A DNA stretch of 64,000 nucleotides from Gammaproteobacteria bacterium. GTDB taxonomy: Bacteria; Pseudomonadota; Gammaproteobacteria; Enterobacterales; Alteromonadaceae. The DNA is taken from positions 1 to 64,000 of the forward strand of contig JAFLDV010000018.1 of the NCBI GenBank assembly GCA_017302255.1, read 5' to 3'. Shown here one piece after another: positions 18,910 to 28,518 of the stretch (its first letter is position 1; each line of letters begins with the position of its first letter). Below the pieces are notes generated by a model. It saw only the letters and a program-made list of their open reading frames with translations, was not told where the DNA came from and searched no databases. Both the position numbers and the translations under genes were made by a program.

Positions 18910-19076
18910 GTGCAGTTTCAGCTCAGATAAACAGCAATTATCCATTTCCGTTTGAATTATTTGCCTTAGCTAAACAAATGAAAGGATCTGGCGTCAACCC
19001 TTGTCAATACTGGTTTGTCAAGAGCATATCCACTGGTTTATCCACAGCCTAATCTGCCTGCAAAGCCCGAAATTCC

Positions 19077-19104
19077 TTGCATTCAGGGAAAAAATGCGTA
19101 CAAT
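19077..19104 (+). promoter_or_regulatory. Probable promoter of the rpsP operon
   Basis: TTGCAT (19077-19082) and TACAAT (19099-19104) are 16 bases apart. Transcription would start near 19111, giving a 5' leader of about 66 bases. Confidence 0.7.
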
Positions 19105-19111
19105 TCAGCGT

Positions 19112-19132
19112 CCCTGCGGTCTGACCGTGGGG
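19112..19132 (+). promoter_or_regulatory. Hairpin at the 5' end of the rpsP leader
   Basis: CCCTGCGGT and ACCGTGGGG form nine pairs (two wobble) with a CTG loop, immediately after the predicted start site and followed by an AT-rich run. It could stabilise the message or take part in feedback by a ribosomal protein; neither is shown. Confidence 0.4.
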
Positions 19133-19176
19133 ATCTTTATTTAAATAAAACCTGAACGATTGATTTAGAGGACGGT

Positions 19177-19428
19177 ATGGTAACTATTCGTTTACAACGT
19201 GGTGGCGCGAAAAAGCGTCCATTTTACCAAGTTGTGGTCGCAGACAGCCGTTTTGCTCGTGATGGCCGCTTCATTGAGCGCGTGGGTTTCTTTAACCCAA
19301 TCGCTAGCGGTTCTGAAGAGAAAGCGCGTATCGACCTAGACCGTGTTGATCACTGGGTAGCGCAAGGCGCTTCTTTAAGTGACCGCGTGGCTACATTGGT
19401 AAAAGCTGCTAAAAAAGCTGCTGCTTAA
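19177..19428 (+). CDS. rpsP: 30S ribosomal protein S16
   Basis: 83 residues (82 in E. coli). Starts [18 protein letters not shown], the family signature, and carries the [13 protein letters not shown] segment. S16 binds 16S rRNA early in 30S assembly. First gene of the conserved rpsP-rimM-trmD-rplS operon. Confidence 0.99.
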   Translation: MVTIRLQRGGAKKRPFYQVVVADSRFARDGRFIERVGFFNPIASGSEEKARIDLDRVDHWVAQGASLSDRVATLVKAAKKAAA

Positions 19429-19454
19429 TTAGCATAACTGGGTAGGGTTTAACC

Positions 19455-19982
19455 GTGAACGGTAAAGATTTAGTTGTCTTAGGTAAGTTTGGCGCTGTAT
19501 ACGGCATCAACGGGTGGCTAAAAGTAAACTCCTACACAGAGATCCCGGAAGGGATATTTGATTACACACCCTGGCAGATTCAAGTGCAGGGTAACTGGCG
19601 ACCAGTGCAGATCTCGACTTGGAAGCGTCATAGCAACGGCTTAATTGCCAAGCTAGATGGCGTGAACGATCGCGATCAGGCGCAACTCCTTGTCAATGCT
19701 GACATTGCAGTGACGCCCGCTGCGTTACCGAATCTCGAAGACGGTGATTATTACTGGAAAGACCTTATGGGTATGAAAGTGGTAACCGAAGCCGGCTACG
19801 ATTTAGGTGAAGTAGTGGACATGATGGAAACAGGCTCAAACGACGTTATCGTTGTGAAAGCAAACCGGAATGATGCATTTGGTCAGAAAGAGCGTTTATT
19901 ACCATTTTTGACAGATTCTGTTATTAAATCGGTTGATAAAACGCAAGGTCGAATCATTGTCGACTGGGATCCTGAATTTTAA
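19455..19982 (+). CDS. rimM: 16S rRNA processing protein RimM
   Basis: Assembly factor that binds S19 in the 30S head and helps 16S rRNA maturation. 175 residues: RimM N-terminal barrel (about 6-90; [16 protein letters not shown]) and a C-terminal PRC barrel (about 98-175; [13 protein letters not shown]). Start is a GTG at 19455, preceded by GGGTAGGG about seven bases away; no ATG would preserve the N-terminal motif. The stop overlaps the trmD ATG (TAATG). Confidence 0.97.
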   Translation: MNGKDLVVLGKFGAVYGINGWLKVNSYTEIPEGIFDYTPWQIQVQGNWRPVQISTWKRHSNGLIAKLDGVNDRDQAQLLVNADIAVTPAALPNLEDGDYYWKDLMGMKVVTEAGYDLGEVVDMMETGSNDVIVVKANRNDAFGQKERLLPFLTDSVIKSVDKTQGRIIVDWDPEF

Positions 19983-20773
19983 TGGCCGAACAGCCAAAAT
20001 TGTGGTTTGGGGTAATTACCTTATTTCCACAGATGTTCGATGCACTGACCAAATTTGGGGTAACCAGCCGGGCAGTCAAAACTGGGTTAATCGACGTACA
20101 GTGCTGGAATCCGCGGGATTTTACTTCGGATAAACATAACACTGTCGATGACAGACCTTTTGGTGGCGGTCCAGGTATGTTGATGATGGTGCAGCCTTTA
20201 ACGGACGCAATTCGCGCCGCTAAAGCAGCTGCCGGTGGGGATGTTCATACCATCTACTTATCACCGCAAGGTCGTAAGCTAGATCAACAAGGTGTGGCTG
20301 AACTCGCGACTCGTTCTAAGCTGCTATTAGTAGCTGGCCGTTACGAAGGCATTGATGAACGCGTAATTGAATCGGAAATTGACGAAGAATGGTCAATCGG
20401 TGATTACGTGCTAAGTGGGGGCGAATTGCCTGCGATGACGCTCATTGATGCGGTATCGCGACTAGTACCTGGTGTATTAGGGCATGACATGTCAGCAGTC
20501 GAGGATTCGTTTGCCTCTGGATTGCTTGATTGTCCACACTACACCAGACCAGAGGTGTTAAACGGCAAACAGGTTCCCGCTGTATTACTCAGTGGACACC
20601 ATGAAAACATCAGACGCTGGCGTCTTAAGCAGGCCCTTGGTAGGACCTGGTTGCGACGACCGGATATGTTAAATGTCCTGGCTCTGACTAAGGAGCAACG
20701 CAAATTACTGGACGAGTTCCAACAGGAACACCAGGCGTTGCAGCAACACGATAGTTTATTCCAGGTAAAGTGA
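19982..20773 (+). CDS. trmD: tRNA (guanine-37-N1) methyltransferase TrmD
   Basis: SPOUT methyltransferase that makes m1G37 in tRNAs and prevents +1 frameshifting. 263 residues with the trefoil-knot motifs [24 protein letters not shown] and [11 protein letters not shown]. The start shares a base with the rimM stop. L19 follows after seven bases. Confidence 0.98.
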   Translation: MAEQPKLWFGVITLFPQMFDALTKFGVTSRAVKTGLIDVQCWNPRDFTSDKHNTVDDRPFGGGPGMLMMVQPLTDAIRAAKAAAGGDVHTIYLSPQGRKLDQQGVAELATRSKLLLVAGRYEGIDERVIESEIDEEWSIGDYVLSGGELPAMTLIDAVSRLVPGVLGHDMSAVEDSFASGLLDCPHYTRPEVLNGKQVPAVLLSGHHENIRRWRLKQALGRTWLRRPDMLNVLALTKEQRKLLDEFQQEHQALQQHDSLFQVK

Positions 20774-20780
20774 GATTGTT

Positions 20781-21140
20781 ATGAGCAAAGTTAGCCAAAA
20801 CATTATCAAAGAACTTGAAAACGAACAGCTGAAAAAAGACGTTCCAGCTTTCGGCCCAGGTGACACTGTGGTTGTTCAAGTTAAAGTTAAAGAAGGCGAT
20901 AAAACTCGTCTGCAGGCTTACGAAGGCGTAGTTATCGCTAAACGTAACCGCGGTTTACACTCAGCATTCACAGTTCGTAAAATTTCGAACGGTGAAGGTG
21001 TTGAACGTGTATTCCAAACACACAGCCCAATGATCGACAGCATCACGCTGAAACGTCGTGGTGCAGTTCGCCGTGCCAAGCTTTACTACTTACGCGATCG
21101 TTCAGGTAAATCAGCGCGTATCCGCGAAAAGCTTAACTAA
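20781..21140 (+). CDS. rplS: 50S ribosomal protein L19
   Basis: 119 residues, at the 30S-50S interface. Recognised by [33 protein letters not shown] and the [13 protein letters not shown] segment. Last gene of the operon, followed directly by a strong terminator. Confidence 0.99.
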   Translation: MSKVSQNIIKELENEQLKKDVPAFGPGDTVVVQVKVKEGDKTRLQAYEGVVIAKRNRGLHSAFTVRKISNGEGVERVFQTHSPMIDSITLKRRGAVRRAKLYYLRDRSGKSARIREKLN

Positions 21141-21147
21141 GCGACTC

Positions 21148-21177
21148 AAAGGCTGCCAATTGGCAGCCTTTTTTTTA
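21148..21177 (+). terminator. Intrinsic terminator of the rpsP operon
   Basis: A perfect 24-base palindrome (AAAGGCTGCCAA and its complement) followed by a run of Ts, eight bases after the rplS stop. Confidence 0.95.
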
Positions 21178-21299
21178 TCTAAATTCCCAGCTAAATATCA
21201 GATTAATTAAGGCGTTGCCTTTTCTTACGTAGGTTTGCGACTTACAATCTCAGAGCATTTGGTGATAAGCGCGTTCGCGCAACTCTTTAGGAAAGCTTT

Positions 21300-22526
21300 G
21301 TGGATTCAGCCAGTTTTATCGAAAAGCGCAAATTTATCGTCAAGTTAGGGAAAATGCTGCATAAATTTGGCACCCCAGCTTATCGCTTAGAAACGCATCT
21401 GCTTAATGTCGCCTCATTTTTAGGGATAGGCGCCGCGTTTGCGATTACTCCTACCGTCTTGACCTTTGTGATCTGGGTTCCAGGTGAAGAGACCGAATAT
21501 ACTCATGTCGCTCGGGTGATGCCGGGTGAACTTGATTTAGGCTCATTGTCACGCACAGATGAAATTGTTGATGCGGTTGCGAACGGCCAAATGAGTTTGG
21601 CTGATGCGACCCAACAGTTAAATACTATTGCCGCGATGCCAAACCCATACAGTCGCGTATGGACTTTCTTAGCTTTTGGCGCGGCGGGTGGTGCATTTGC
21701 GTTGTTAATGCGAGCCAGTTGGCATGACGTGTTATATGCAAGTCTACTCAGTTTTGTTGTTTATCTCTTTGTGTTATGGGCTGAAAAGAGTCGGCGCGTG
21801 ACCCATATGCTAGAGCCTTTGGTGGCAATGGTTGCGGCCTTTGCTGCGACCGGCATCGCTGCCTATGTTGACCCCAGTATTCATGTACCCTTGGTGGTGC
21901 TATCTGCAATTATCGTGTTCATCCCTGGGCTTGCTTTGACGCTTGGGCTCGCGGAACTGGCGGCACGACATTTGGTTTCAGGAACCGCAAGAATAATGGA
22001 TGCGGTGATGTTGTTGTTTAAGCTGTATTTTGGTGGTTTTCTTGGCATGGCGCTTGGGCAGTTGTGTTTTGGCACCGTGAGCTATCAAGCTGCAGAGCCG
22101 GTTCCGCAATGGACTTCATGGCTTGCTGTGGCAATTCTATGTGGCTCATTGGTGATTGTGTTCCGAGCTCGGAAGAAACACGCTTTTTGGGGGCTGTTAT
22201 CAGGTTTTATCGCTTATGGCGCTAGCTTGCTAGGTGGTGAGTACTTGGGGCTTGCTTTGGGTGCTTTTGCTGGGGCTTTTGCGGTTGGTATCTATGGTAA
22301 TTTGTTTACCCGTTTTGCCGACGCGCCAGCCAGTATAGTGTCGTTACAAGGTATGATAGTACTAGTCCCGGGCAGTAAGACTTATATTGGCTTGAATGCT
22401 TTTATATCGGGCGAGAGTATGGTGGCTACTGAGCAGCTTGGACAGCAGACTTTTCTGATTTTCATGTCGCTGGTAGCTGGTTTTATTTTTGCCAACGTCG
22501 CATTGCCGCCAAAGAAAAGCCTATAG
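21300..22526 (+). CDS. Threonine/serine exporter family protein (ThrE-like)
   Basis: 408 residues. The first 250 hold a DUF1212/ThrE-type domain (MLHKFGTPAYRLETHL at the start, then four or five membrane segments) and the last 140 a ThrE_2 (DUF3815) domain with further segments. Such proteins export threonine and serine in some bacteria; substrate here is untested. Start is a GTG at 21300 with AGGAAAG about five bases upstream. It is preceded by the rpsP terminator and converges on a solute-binding protein gene four bases away. Confidence 0.88.
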   Translation: MDSASFIEKRKFIVKLGKMLHKFGTPAYRLETHLLNVASFLGIGAAFAITPTVLTFVIWVPGEETEYTHVARVMPGELDLGSLSRTDEIVDAVANGQMSLADATQQLNTIAAMPNPYSRVWTFLAFGAAGGAFALLMRASWHDVLYASLLSFVVYLFVLWAEKSRRVTHMLEPLVAMVAAFAATGIAAYVDPSIHVPLVVLSAIIVFIPGLALTLGLAELAARHLVSGTARIMDAVMLLFKLYFGGFLGMALGQLCFGTVSYQAAEPVPQWTSWLAVAILCGSLVIVFRARKKHAFWGLLSGFIAYGASLLGGEYLGLALGAFAGAFAVGIYGNLFTRFADAPASIVSLQGMIVLVPGSKTYIGLNAFISGESMVATEQLGQQTFLIFMSLVAGFIFANVALPPKKSL

Positions 22527-22530
22527 CAAT

Positions 22531-23283
22531 TTAAAGCTTATCGGCCCATTGGTCTCGGATCTGTTGGAATTTGCCACTGTCTTTTAAAGTTTGCAGGCTA
22601 GTGGCAAGTTGCTCAGCGATGACCTTATCTGTTTTCTTACTACAAGCCAAATAGAAGTCGAGTGGCAATTCAGGTAAGTCTAATTGTTTTTTCAGTTCGG
22701 CAAAGGGGACACCAGACTCCTCAGCACGGTATTTCAAAATAGTATCATTGACGATGATAAGATCGATGTTTTTCCTACCCTTTAAAATATTGAGCATGCT
22801 GTAAACGTTCTCAATCACGTACAGCTGTTCGCCCTCTTTAAAGCCCATCTTAAGCAAAAAGTGATGTGTGATATCGTCTTTGGTGACCGCAATTGTGTAT
22901 TTCTTTGCGTCCTCGATGGTTTTGATCTGAATATCTTGGCGCTTTTTTAACGAATAAATTGACGTTACGCTGTATGAAATTGCGCCGATCCATTGAAAAT
23001 GTGGTTCGCGTTCAGCGCCTTTTGAAATCGAGTAAATACAGGTGTTCGCATCGCGAAGTGCCAAATTATAGGCTCGGCTCCAGCTCATTACTTCAATGCT
23101 GTAGTCAATTTTGGCGTGAGCCATAGTCGCTTGTACTATCTCACTGGCATAGCCAGTGACCCCTTGTGCAGTATCCATCTGAAAAGGTGGTAAGTGTTCT
23201 GTGACAATCTTTAACTGCGGCGCCGCAAACGACAGTGTCGGCAGCAACAAGAATATCCCAGAGCATAATTTTACTGCTTTCAC
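22531..23283 (-). CDS. Periplasmic solute-binding protein, family 3-like
   Basis: 250 residues. Signal peptide of 20 residues (LLPTLSFA), then an SBP_bac_3-type fold: LKIVTEHLPPFQM, GYASEIVQATM, and SWSRAYNLALRDANTCIYSI. No ABC permease or ATPase gene is adjacent, and the many orphan copies of this family in Alteromonadales are not clearly tied to transport. Two cysteines (in DANTCIYS and YLACSKK) might form a disulphide. The ligand is unknown. Confidence 0.82.
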   Translation of the reverse strand: MKAVKLCSGIFLLLPTLSFAAPQLKIVTEHLPPFQMDTAQGVTGYASEIVQATMAHAKIDYSIEVMSWSRAYNLALRDANTCIYSISKGAEREPHFQWIGAISYSVTSIYSLKKRQDIQIKTIEDAKKYTIAVTKDDITHHFLLKMGFKEGEQLYVIENVYSMLNILKGRKNIDLIIVNDTILKYRAEESGVPFAELKKQLDLPELPLDFYLACSKKTDKVIAEQLATSLQTLKDSGKFQQIRDQWADKL

Positions 23284-23449
23284 CGCGCCTCCAAGGCCTG
23301 TTTCACATCAACGTCAATAGTCACTCAGTTAATTTAGCGAGGAATGGACCGAGTAGCAACTAAGCGTTGATATCCAGAGCACTTGCCGTCTCTTTAAATG
23401 GCAAAGGGATTTTTCAAATATACCATAATCGCTGTATGTAGTTTTAGGT

Positions 23450-23467
23450 TGTACATAAATATGTACA
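23450..23467. promoter_or_regulatory. Second, weaker TyrR-type box
   Basis: TGTACA-N6-TGTACA, one mismatch per half-site from TGTAAA-N6-TTTACA. It lies about 107 bases upstream of the predicted aroF transcript start. Confidence 0.5.
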
Positions 23468-23522
23468 TCGCTGTGGGTTTGCGTTATTGGCTTTTTAATG
23501 CCGAAAATATTGACAAATCGCA

Positions 23523-23551
23523 TTGACTTGAGCGGTTAAGTTTTTTAATAT
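23523..23551 (+). promoter_or_regulatory. Probable aroF promoter
   Basis: TTGACT at 23523-23528 and TAATAT at 23546-23551 with a 17-base spacer, a good sigma-70 match. The start would be near 23558, about 100 bases before the ATG. Confidence 0.65.
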
Positions 23552-23581
23552 GCCGCACATCGTAATTATTTAAATACATAG

Positions 23582-23599
23582 TGTAAATATAATTTTACA
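23582..23599. promoter_or_regulatory. Perfect TyrR box
   Basis: TGTAAA-N6-TTTACA with no mismatch to the strong-box consensus. It lies just downstream of the predicted start and upstream of aroF, where bound TyrR would block transcription when tyrosine is plentiful. Confidence 0.8.
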
Positions 23600-23660
23600 T
23601 CATTTTTGCTCCCTAGTCGGTGGCAAGCACAGATGAAATAACCCGATTTGGAGTGATGAA

Positions 23661-24719
23661 ATGAGTGAAATAGTTGATGATTTAAGAATTGTTGCGGAAA
23701 AACCTTTAAGCCCGCCATTGGTGCTAAAACGCGCATTACCTTTGCCAACGGCGGGAGCGCTATTTGTGCAAAAGGCTCGTCGAGAAATTGCCGATATCAT
23801 TCACGGTCGTGACTCACGTTTATTAGTCGTGACTGGCCCTTGTTCTATTCATGATCCGATAGCCGCTATTGATTACGCGAAGCGCTTAAAGGCGTTGCAA
23901 TTAGAATACGCTGACAGTTTGTACATTGTAATGCGCGTGTACTTTGAAAAACCTCGGACAACAGTCGGCTGGAAAGGCTATATCAACGATCCACACTTAG
24001 ATGATTCATTTGATTTAGAGACCGGATTAACGCGCGGTCGTGAACTGCTGCTGCAATTGGTAGAGATGGAGTTACCAACTGCAACAGAAGCCTTGGATCC
24101 GATTAGTCCGCAGTACATGTCGGATTTGATTTCTTGGGCGGCGATTGGAGCTCGGACTGTTGAAAGTCAAACTCACCGTGAGATGGCGAGTGGCTTGTCG
24201 ATGCCGGTTGGTTTTAAAAATGGTACGGATGGCAACTTGAATATAGCGCTCAATGCATTGCAGTCAGCGGCAAGTCCACATACTTTCATCGGTATTAATC
24301 AGCGTGGTGAAGTTGCTTTAGTGCAAACGGCGGGTAATGTCGATGGCCATATAATTTTGCGCGGTGGGGCAAAACCAAATTACGACGCCGATAGCATCAA
24401 TGCTGCGGTTGCTGCATTGCAAAAGCATCGTTTGCCAACTGCCATTGTGGTCGATTGTAGCCATGGTAATTCGAACAAAGACCATAATCGGCAGGGGATT
24501 GTTGCCGAGGCGGTTGTCGCACAGCGATTGCTAGGAAATAAGGCTATTATTGGTTTGATGTTGGAAAGCCACATTAATGCTGGCCGCCAAGAATTAGGTG
24601 ATGGTCAAGGCTTACAATATGGTGTTTCGGTAACAGATGCCTGTATCGATTGGGAAACTACAGCGCAGCTATTAGCTGGTTTACATCGTCAAATGCGACA
24701 AGAGCAGCAAGCAAACTAA
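23661..24719 (+). CDS. aroF: 3-deoxy-7-phosphoheptulonate synthase (probably tyrosine-sensitive)
   Basis: Class I DAHP synthase: condenses phosphoenolpyruvate and erythrose 4-phosphate, first step of the shikimate pathway. 352 residues (E. coli AroF 356). Typical motifs: VTGPCSIHDP, KPRTTVGWKGYINDP, GARTVESQTHREMASG and FKNGTDG, with the metal-binding Cys in the first. It is followed by tyrA nine bases later and preceded by TyrR boxes; this is the aroF-tyrA arrangement, so I infer feedback inhibition by tyrosine rather than phenylalanine or tryptophan. Confidence 0.92.
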   Translation: MSEIVDDLRIVAEKPLSPPLVLKRALPLPTAGALFVQKARREIADIIHGRDSRLLVVTGPCSIHDPIAAIDYAKRLKALQLEYADSLYIVMRVYFEKPRTTVGWKGYINDPHLDDSFDLETGLTRGRELLLQLVEMELPTATEALDPISPQYMSDLISWAAIGARTVESQTHREMASGLSMPVGFKNGTDGNLNIALNALQSAASPHTFIGINQRGEVALVQTAGNVDGHIILRGGAKPNYDADSINAAVAALQKHRLPTAIVVDCSHGNSNKDHNRQGIVAEAVVAQRLLGNKAIIGLMLESHINAGRQELGDGQGLQYGVSVTDACIDWETTAQLLAGLHRQMRQEQQAN

Positions 24720-24728
24720 GGAAGTGTT

Positions 24729-25877
24729 ATGGCAATTTCGACTTCGGCGCAGGCTGCGTCAGCTGCAGAATTGGCACCTCTGCGCACGCAAATCGATGCA
24801 ATTGACAGTCAACTTGTTGAGTTACTTGCGGCTCGTGCAAAAGTAACTGCCGAAGTCGGTCGAGTTAAACAGCAGTATGCTCTGCCTTTATACGTGCCAG
24901 AGCGAGAGTTGTCGTTACTTAAAGCTCGTCGCGAGCAGGCTGAGCACATTGGAGTTTCTGCTGAGTTAGTCGAAGACGTGTTACGTAGAGTCATGCGAGA
25001 GTCGTATCAAACCCAAGAAACAGGTTTTGTCTGCTGCCGTGAAGGTGGCGGTAAAGTCGTCATTGTCGGCGGCGCCGGCGCTTTAGGTCAGCGGTTTGCC
25101 AGTCTGTTTACTCGTTCTGGTTACCAAGTGGTTGTGCTAGAAACCGCCGACTGGCCTAATGCTACTGCGATTGTTGCCGATGCGGCATTGGTACTTATCG
25201 CCGTTCCCATTCATGCTACTTTGCAGGTTATTTCGCAGTTGCCGCCTCTGCCGGCTGATTGTGTATTAGCAGACTTAACCAGCGTGAAAGCTGCGCCTCT
25301 GCAAACGATGCTTGCGCAACATAATGGCCCAGTCCTTGGTTTACACCCAATGTTTGGACCAGATATCAGTAACATCGTTAAGCAAGTTGTGGTGGTTTGT
25401 CATGGTCGAAATGCCGACCATTACCAATGGTTGTTGCAACAATTTAAAGTCTGGGGAGCTGTGCTTAGTGAAAAAACAGCCGAACAACATGATGAGTTGA
25501 TGCAGCTTATCCAAGCCATGCGCCATTTCAGTTCCTTAGTCTACGGGGTACATTTAGCGGAAGAACATGCGGATTTGCCGCAGCTCTTGGAGTTAAGTTC
25601 ACCGATTTACCGACTTGAACTTGCCATGATTGGCCGATTATTTGCGCAAAATGCTGAACTCTATGCCGACATTATGCTGTCTTCTGTTGCCGTAACCGGT
25701 TTATTGCAGCGTTACCAACATCGGTTTAATCAGCTATCTCATTTATTGGCTGCGCGCGATAAAGCCGGTTTAATGGCTGAATTTGCCAAAGGACAGCAAT
25801 TCTTTGGTGAACTTGCCGGCCAATTTTTACAAGAAAGTCGGCGCTTATTACAAAAAGCTTCAGATGAGCGCAGTTAA
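24729..25877 (+). CDS. tyrA: Bifunctional chorismate mutase / prephenate dehydrogenase
   Basis: Makes 4-hydroxyphenylpyruvate for tyrosine. 382 residues (373 in E. coli). The first 100 residues form an AroQ chorismate mutase (LRTQIDAIDSQLVELLAARA; RREQAEHIG), followed by a Rossmann-type dehydrogenase starting VVIVGGAGALGQRF near residue 112 and with LGLHPMFGPD further on. It has an N-terminal 10-residue Ala/Ser-rich extension. Co-transcribed with aroF. Confidence 0.97.
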   Translation: MAISTSAQAASAAELAPLRTQIDAIDSQLVELLAARAKVTAEVGRVKQQYALPLYVPERELSLLKARREQAEHIGVSAELVEDVLRRVMRESYQTQETGFVCCREGGGKVVIVGGAGALGQRFASLFTRSGYQVVVLETADWPNATAIVADAALVLIAVPIHATLQVISQLPPLPADCVLADLTSVKAAPLQTMLAQHNGPVLGLHPMFGPDISNIVKQVVVVCHGRNADHYQWLLQQFKVWGAVLSEKTAEQHDELMQLIQAMRHFSSLVYGVHLAEEHADLPQLLELSSPIYRLELAMIGRLFAQNAELYADIMLSSVAVTGLLQRYQHRFNQLSHLLAARDKAGLMAEFAKGQQFFGELAGQFLQESRRLLQKASDERS

Positions 25878-25982
25878 CGCCGCGCTTTTCCTCCATGCAG
25901 CACAGGACTTACCCTGACTTGGCTTGTATCTCCTGTCGCTGCTTTGTACACTGCATTATTAGAGTTTGCTTGAGACTTCATT

Positions 25983-26681
25983 TTGTTTGCTGCGAGTTGG
26001 TTGTATTTACGCAAAGGGATCCGGTATTTCATCGCGGCTGTCCTTAGCCTCGTTTTATTATTCGCTTGGGTGCCGGTGCCGTATACCGGTGTCATGTTGG
26101 AGCGGCAACTGTCTGCGTGGTTTGATGCTGATTTTGCTTATCATGAGCAACATCAATGGGTTCCAATCGAAAAAATGTCTAAACATTTGCTGCAGGCTGT
26201 TGTCGCGTCAGAAGACCAAAAGTTTCTGCAACATAGTGGTTTTGACCTTACCGCCATTGAAAAAGCGCTCGCTTTTAATGCCCGCAGTAAAAAAGTGCGA
26301 GGTGCATCCACTATTAGTCAGCAAACAGCGAAAAACGTGTTTTTATGGACAGGCCGCAGCTGGTTGCGTAAAGGATTAGAATCCGGCTTAACCGTGCTGA
26401 TTGAAGGTGCTTGGGGCAAAGAGCGGATCCTTGAGGTGTATTTAAATAGTATCGAGTTCGGGGAAGGCGTCTTTGGTGTCGAAGCGGCGGCCCAGCGTTA
26501 CTTTAAAACCTCTGCGGCGAAACTATCGAAGTCGCAAGCGGCGCTATTAGCCGCAGTATTACCAAACCCTCATCGTTTATTAGTCAGAGCGCCTTCCAAT
26601 TATGTCCGGGGCAGGCAGCAATGGATTATGCGGCAAATGTCACAATTGCCTTCGATTTCCGAGCAGTTAGACTCGCCTTAA
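25983..26681 (+). CDS. mtgA: Monofunctional peptidoglycan glycosyltransferase MtgA
   Basis: GT51 enzyme that polymerises lipid II into glycan strands at the periplasmic face. 232 residues: one N-terminal membrane anchor (about 13-30), then motifs [14 protein letters not shown] (catalytic Glu), [25 protein letters not shown] and [14 protein letters not shown] (second Glu). The start is a TTG: an in-frame TGA sits 15 bases upstream and no ATG lies ahead of the anchor. Length and motifs match E. coli MtgA (242). Its ribosome-binding site is poor, suggesting low expression. Confidence 0.95.
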   Translation: MFAASWLYLRKGIRYFIAAVLSLVLLFAWVPVPYTGVMLERQLSAWFDADFAYHEQHQWVPIEKMSKHLLQAVVASEDQKFLQHSGFDLTAIEKALAFNARSKKVRGASTISQQTAKNVFLWTGRSWLRKGLESGLTVLIEGAWGKERILEVYLNSIEFGEGVFGVEAAAQRYFKTSAAKLSKSQAALLAAVLPNPHRLLVRAPSNYVRGRQQWIMRQMSQLPSISEQLDSP

Positions 26682-26889
26682 GCTGATGCGGTCATTGGAA
26701 CTATTAGGCCGAATTTTTCGGGTTTTCACCGAACATTAGTAAAATATTTCTGTGCCTTCTAGCAATAACCCGTTATCTTATGCCCCTTGTCGGCAAAGCA
26801 TCAGCTCTATTCACCAGACTTGGATGCACAAAGCCGTGCGCGACATATAAAACCTTGCACAACTAAAAAAATAATCGGGGATTCACTCA

Positions 26890-28386
26890 ATGAATGAGAT
26901 TGTGAACAGCATCAACGACGTAATTTGGAGTCCAGCACTAATTTATCTATGTTTAGGCGCTGGTTTGTTTTATTCGATCATGACACGCTTTGTCCAAGTA
27001 AGGCATTTCAAAGAAATGTGGAAACTACTGTTGAATAACAATAGTTCTGAAAAAGGCATTTCCTCCTTTCAAGCTTTGGCAGTTTCTTTATCAGGTCGAG
27101 TTGGCGTAGGTAATATCGCCGGTGTTGCCGCAGCTATTGGTTTTGGTGGTCCTGGCGCTGTATTTTGGATGTGGGTTGTTGCTTTCCTTGGTGCTAGTAC
27201 AGCTTATGCTGAATCGACCTTAGGTCAATTATACAAAGTTGAAGAAAACGGCCAGTACCGCGGTGGTCCAGCATATTATTTTGAACGTTGCTTGGGCTGG
27301 AAACCTCTTGGGATCCTTTTTGCCATTTCGGCAATTATTGGCTGTGGTATTTTCCTGCCGGGCGTGCAAGCCAATGCGGTTGGCAATGCGGTGACTAAGA
27401 TCTTCGGTGATGGCGCTTTAGTAGTTACCAGTTTCGGTGATGTTGGTACCAACAAATTAATCGCGCTTGCGGTTATTTTAATTATCCTTGCCTTCATTAT
27501 TTTTGGTGGGATCAAACGGATTGCACAATTCACCCAAGTGGTAGTGCCATTCATGGCCTTGGGTTACATCGTCATGGCTTTAATTGTTGTATTCCTGAAT
27601 CTTGATAAAATCCCAGGGGTATTCCAATTAATCTTTAGTGATGCCTTTAGCGCGCAAGCGGGATTTGGGGCGGCAATTGGCTGGGGTGTTAAACGTGGCA
27701 TTTACTCTAATGAAGCCGGTCAAGGCACAGGTCCACATGCAGCTGCAGCAGCTGAAGTTGAGCATCCAGCGCAACAAGGTTTGGTGCAAGCGTTTTCTGT
27801 CTATGTCGACACGTTATTCGTTTGTACAGCCACGGCCTTAATGATTCTAATTACCAATCAATACAATGTTGCTGGCACTTTACCAGATGGCCAATTCATC
27901 GTTCAAAACGTCGACGCTGCTACAAAAATTAACTCTGCTGAGTTTACTCAACTCGCGCTTTTGCAGGTTTTTGGTTCATTTGGCCAGGTGTTTGTTGGCT
28001 TAGCATTGTTCTTTTTTGCCTTTACCACAATCCTTGCGTACTACTACATCACCGAAACCAATGTTTCATATCTAAATCGGATATTTAATAACAAGTTGCC
28101 TGAAATTGTTTTCAAATTATTGCTGATGTTCATGGTTGCCTACGGTACGGTGAATAGTGAAGGATACATTTGGACTATTGGTGATATTGGCGTTGGCATC
28201 ATGGCCTGGATAAACGTCCTTGGCATCTTAGTGATATTTTTCATGCACAAGCCGACGTTGTTATGCTTACGTGATTATGAAGCTCAAAAGAAAGCTGGCG
28301 GCCCGATCACTTTTGATCCTGTGAAACTAGGGATTAAAAACGCAACTTTCTGGGAAGAGAAACTGAAGCAAGATCAGTCTAAATAA
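26890..28386 (+). CDS. Sodium:alanine/glycine symporter (AGCS family)
   Basis: 498 residues, about eleven hydrophobic segments. Family signature seen as ISSFQALAVSLSGRVGVGNIAGVA near residues 57-80 (split here only for description) and the GWGVKRGIYSNEAGQGTGPHA region. Imports alanine or glycine with Na+; some relatives take D-alanine or other small amino acids. AATCGGGGA lies shortly before the ATG. It stands alone and ends in a strong terminator. Confidence 0.95.
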   Translation: MNEIVNSINDVIWSPALIYLCLGAGLFYSIMTRFVQVRHFKEMWKLLLNNNSSEKGISSFQALAVSLSGRVGVGNIAGVAAAIGFGGPGAVFWMWVVAFLGASTAYAESTLGQLYKVEENGQYRGGPAYYFERCLGWKPLGILFAISAIIGCGIFLPGVQANAVGNAVTKIFGDGALVVTSFGDVGTNKLIALAVILIILAFIIFGGIKRIAQFTQVVVPFMALGYIVMALIVVFLNLDKIPGVFQLIFSDAFSAQAGFGAAIGWGVKRGIYSNEAGQGTGPHAAAAAEVEHPAQQGLVQAFSVYVDTLFVCTATALMILITNQYNVAGTLPDGQFIVQNVDAATKINSAEFTQLALLQVFGSFGQVFVGLALFFFAFTTILAYYYITETNVSYLNRIFNNKLPEIVFKLLLMFMVAYGTVNSEGYIWTIGDIGVGIMAWINVLGILVIFFMHKPTLLCLRDYEAQKKAGGPITFDPVKLGIKNATFWEEKLKQDQSK

Positions 28387-28410
28387 TAGCGCTTGATAGT
28401 GTGACCTCGA

Positions 28411-28442
28411 TGCCAGCATCTATGATGCTGGCATTTTCTTTT
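28411..28442 (+). terminator. Intrinsic terminator of the AGCS symporter gene
   Basis: TGCCAGCATC and GATGCTGGCA form a ten-pair stem with a TAT loop followed by TTTTCTTTT. Confidence 0.93.
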
Positions 28443-28518
28443 CCGAACTGGATGTTTCACTTTGGCAATGCATTTGTGCTTATGGCAAAGTAATCAAAAA
28501 CCGATTGGACTCTAAGCT

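Larger units (their letters stand above)
18854..19176. other. Intergenic region ffh-rpsP
   Basis: 323 bases that contain the ffh terminator, a stretch with two TTTATCCACAG-like words of no known role (19017-19048), the rpsP promoter and a GC-rich hairpin right at the predicted transcript start. No ORF of note. The rpsP Shine-Dalgarno AGAGGA lies seven bases before its ATG. Confidence 0.7.
23284..23660. other. Divergent regulatory region between the solute-binding protein and aroF
   Basis: 377 bases without a credible gene. It holds two TyrR-type palindromes (23450-23467 and 23582-23599) and a sigma-70-like promoter (23523-23551) on the aroF side. The left part would carry the promoter of the minus-strand gene, which I cannot place. 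Confidence 0.7.

Noticed and set aside
25874-26095. 73-codon minus-strand frame between tyrA and mtgA
   Set aside because: Mostly antisense to the mtgA N-terminus; no motif or ribosome-binding site.
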